A model generated the notes under the pieces. It searched no databases. It worked only from the letters and a program-made list of their open reading frames with translations, and was not told the DNA's origin. DNA of 64,000 bases, taken from Apostichopus japonicus (Eukaryota; Echinodermata; Holothuroidea; Aspidochirotida; Stichopodidae). Each line of letters begins with the position of its first letter. Within the stretch, counting starts at the first letter, position 1. Below, piece after piece: positions 63,482 to 64,000 of this stretch. The DNA lies in NCBI RefSeq assembly GCF_037975245.1, contig NC_092568.1, forward strand, positions 36,671,001 through 36,735,000, given 5' to 3'. The translations under genes and the position numbers were made by a program.

Positions 63482-64000
63482 TTTGTCATAGCTATAACAA
63501 CTGATAGAAAACAAGAAATGAAAATAAGAAAGTGACACATCATAATAAGTTGTATTATTATTGTGTAATTACTACATATGGTATTATTAGAACACCTACT
63601 TTCAATGCCTTGTGAATGGGTCAAAGACAACAGGATTTTTTTTGGTGAGATTATGGACTCACATTATCACATTTTTCATGCTCCTCAAACAAAAATTTGG
63701 AACATACAGTAGGCTAGTTGCTCAAAATATTTTCTACGTTGTGTTCCATAAGTGCTTGAGAGGCAACAAACTTTCACTAAAACGGATCATGACATTGCAA
63801 AACCTTTTCGATAAGAGCAAGTTTATGAAAGATTTGTTTAATGGGTTGATTCACCCAAGGTACAACTATAGAATAAACTGTCGATTTTAGACCTCCTCGC
63901 ACCCGGAGGAATACCTGCAGTCATAAAAAAAAATTGTACCACTACCACAACTATGACTGCACATCTACACAAGGAAAGAGGCTCAGTGGACTTGCACATT
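63482..64000. other. Upstream region of the zinc-finger gene
   Basis: Upstream of the ATG at 63479-63481 on the minus strand. On that strand a possible 5' UTR exon ends at CTGCAG|GTATTC near 63917, and an AG suitable as acceptor lies just before the coding start. Neither is certain. The 92-codon plus-strand frame at 63612-63890 resembles nothing known to me. Confidence 0.3.

Noticed and set aside
1-64000. CRISPR arrays, bacterial operons, prophage or defence systems
   Set aside because: The window is clearly animal nuclear DNA; no direct-repeat/spacer arrays or prokaryotic gene organisation are present.

Overview
The window is nuclear DNA of an animal: intron-split genes with GT-AG junctions, long AT-rich introns, tRNA-derived SINEs, a non-LTR retrotransposon relic and many short terminal-inverted-repeat (TIR) elements. 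The gene set (CDIN1, ETAA1 and FBXO28 homologues, a CXorf65-like gene, a C2H2 zinc-finger gene) and the recurrent 'aggcctaggcc' tracts suggest a marine invertebrate deuterostome, perhaps an echinoderm. The species placement is inference. All gene names rest on protein similarity recalled from family knowledge plus exon phases worked out by hand; no database search was run.

Layout. 1-6.7 kb is gene-poor and holds a minus-strand reverse-transcriptase relic (about 2.8-4.1 kb). 6.7-11.3 kb (+) is a two-exon CXorf65-like gene with an apparent 1-base frameshift in exon 1. 15.1-26.4 kb (-) is an eleven-exon CDIN1 homologue (predicted PD-(D/E)XK nuclease) whose introns carry hAT-like elements and a local duplication. 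About 3 kb away, head to head, 29.5-36.4 kb (+) is a six-exon ETAA1 homologue (replication-stress ATR activator) with a 2.9 kb central exon. 43.5-47.7 kb (-) is a four-exon FBXO28 homologue. 58.2-63.5 kb (-) is a two-exon, twelve-finger C2H2 protein; its intron holds an antisense THAP-domain relic between P-element-like inverted repeats.

The most unusual stretch is 50.05-56.23 kb, a transposon nest that can be resolved base by base. An element (X1) contains a second element (Y1). Y1 was split by a 1.76 kb element with a 33-bp perfect TIR and a perfect 9-bp target duplication; that element contains a TA-flanked MITE, which is split by a 453-bp hAT-like MITE with an 8-bp duplication. Y1 was also hit by another copy of X (X2), so the family inserted into a copy of itself. 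Several empty sites for these insertions occur elsewhere in the window and confirm the boundaries. A short module of about 90 bp recurs in three of these otherwise different elements.

The genes do not form an obvious pathway. The one suggestive arrangement is the divergent CDIN1/ETAA1 pair, one a predicted nuclease and the other a genome-stability factor, which may share a promoter region.
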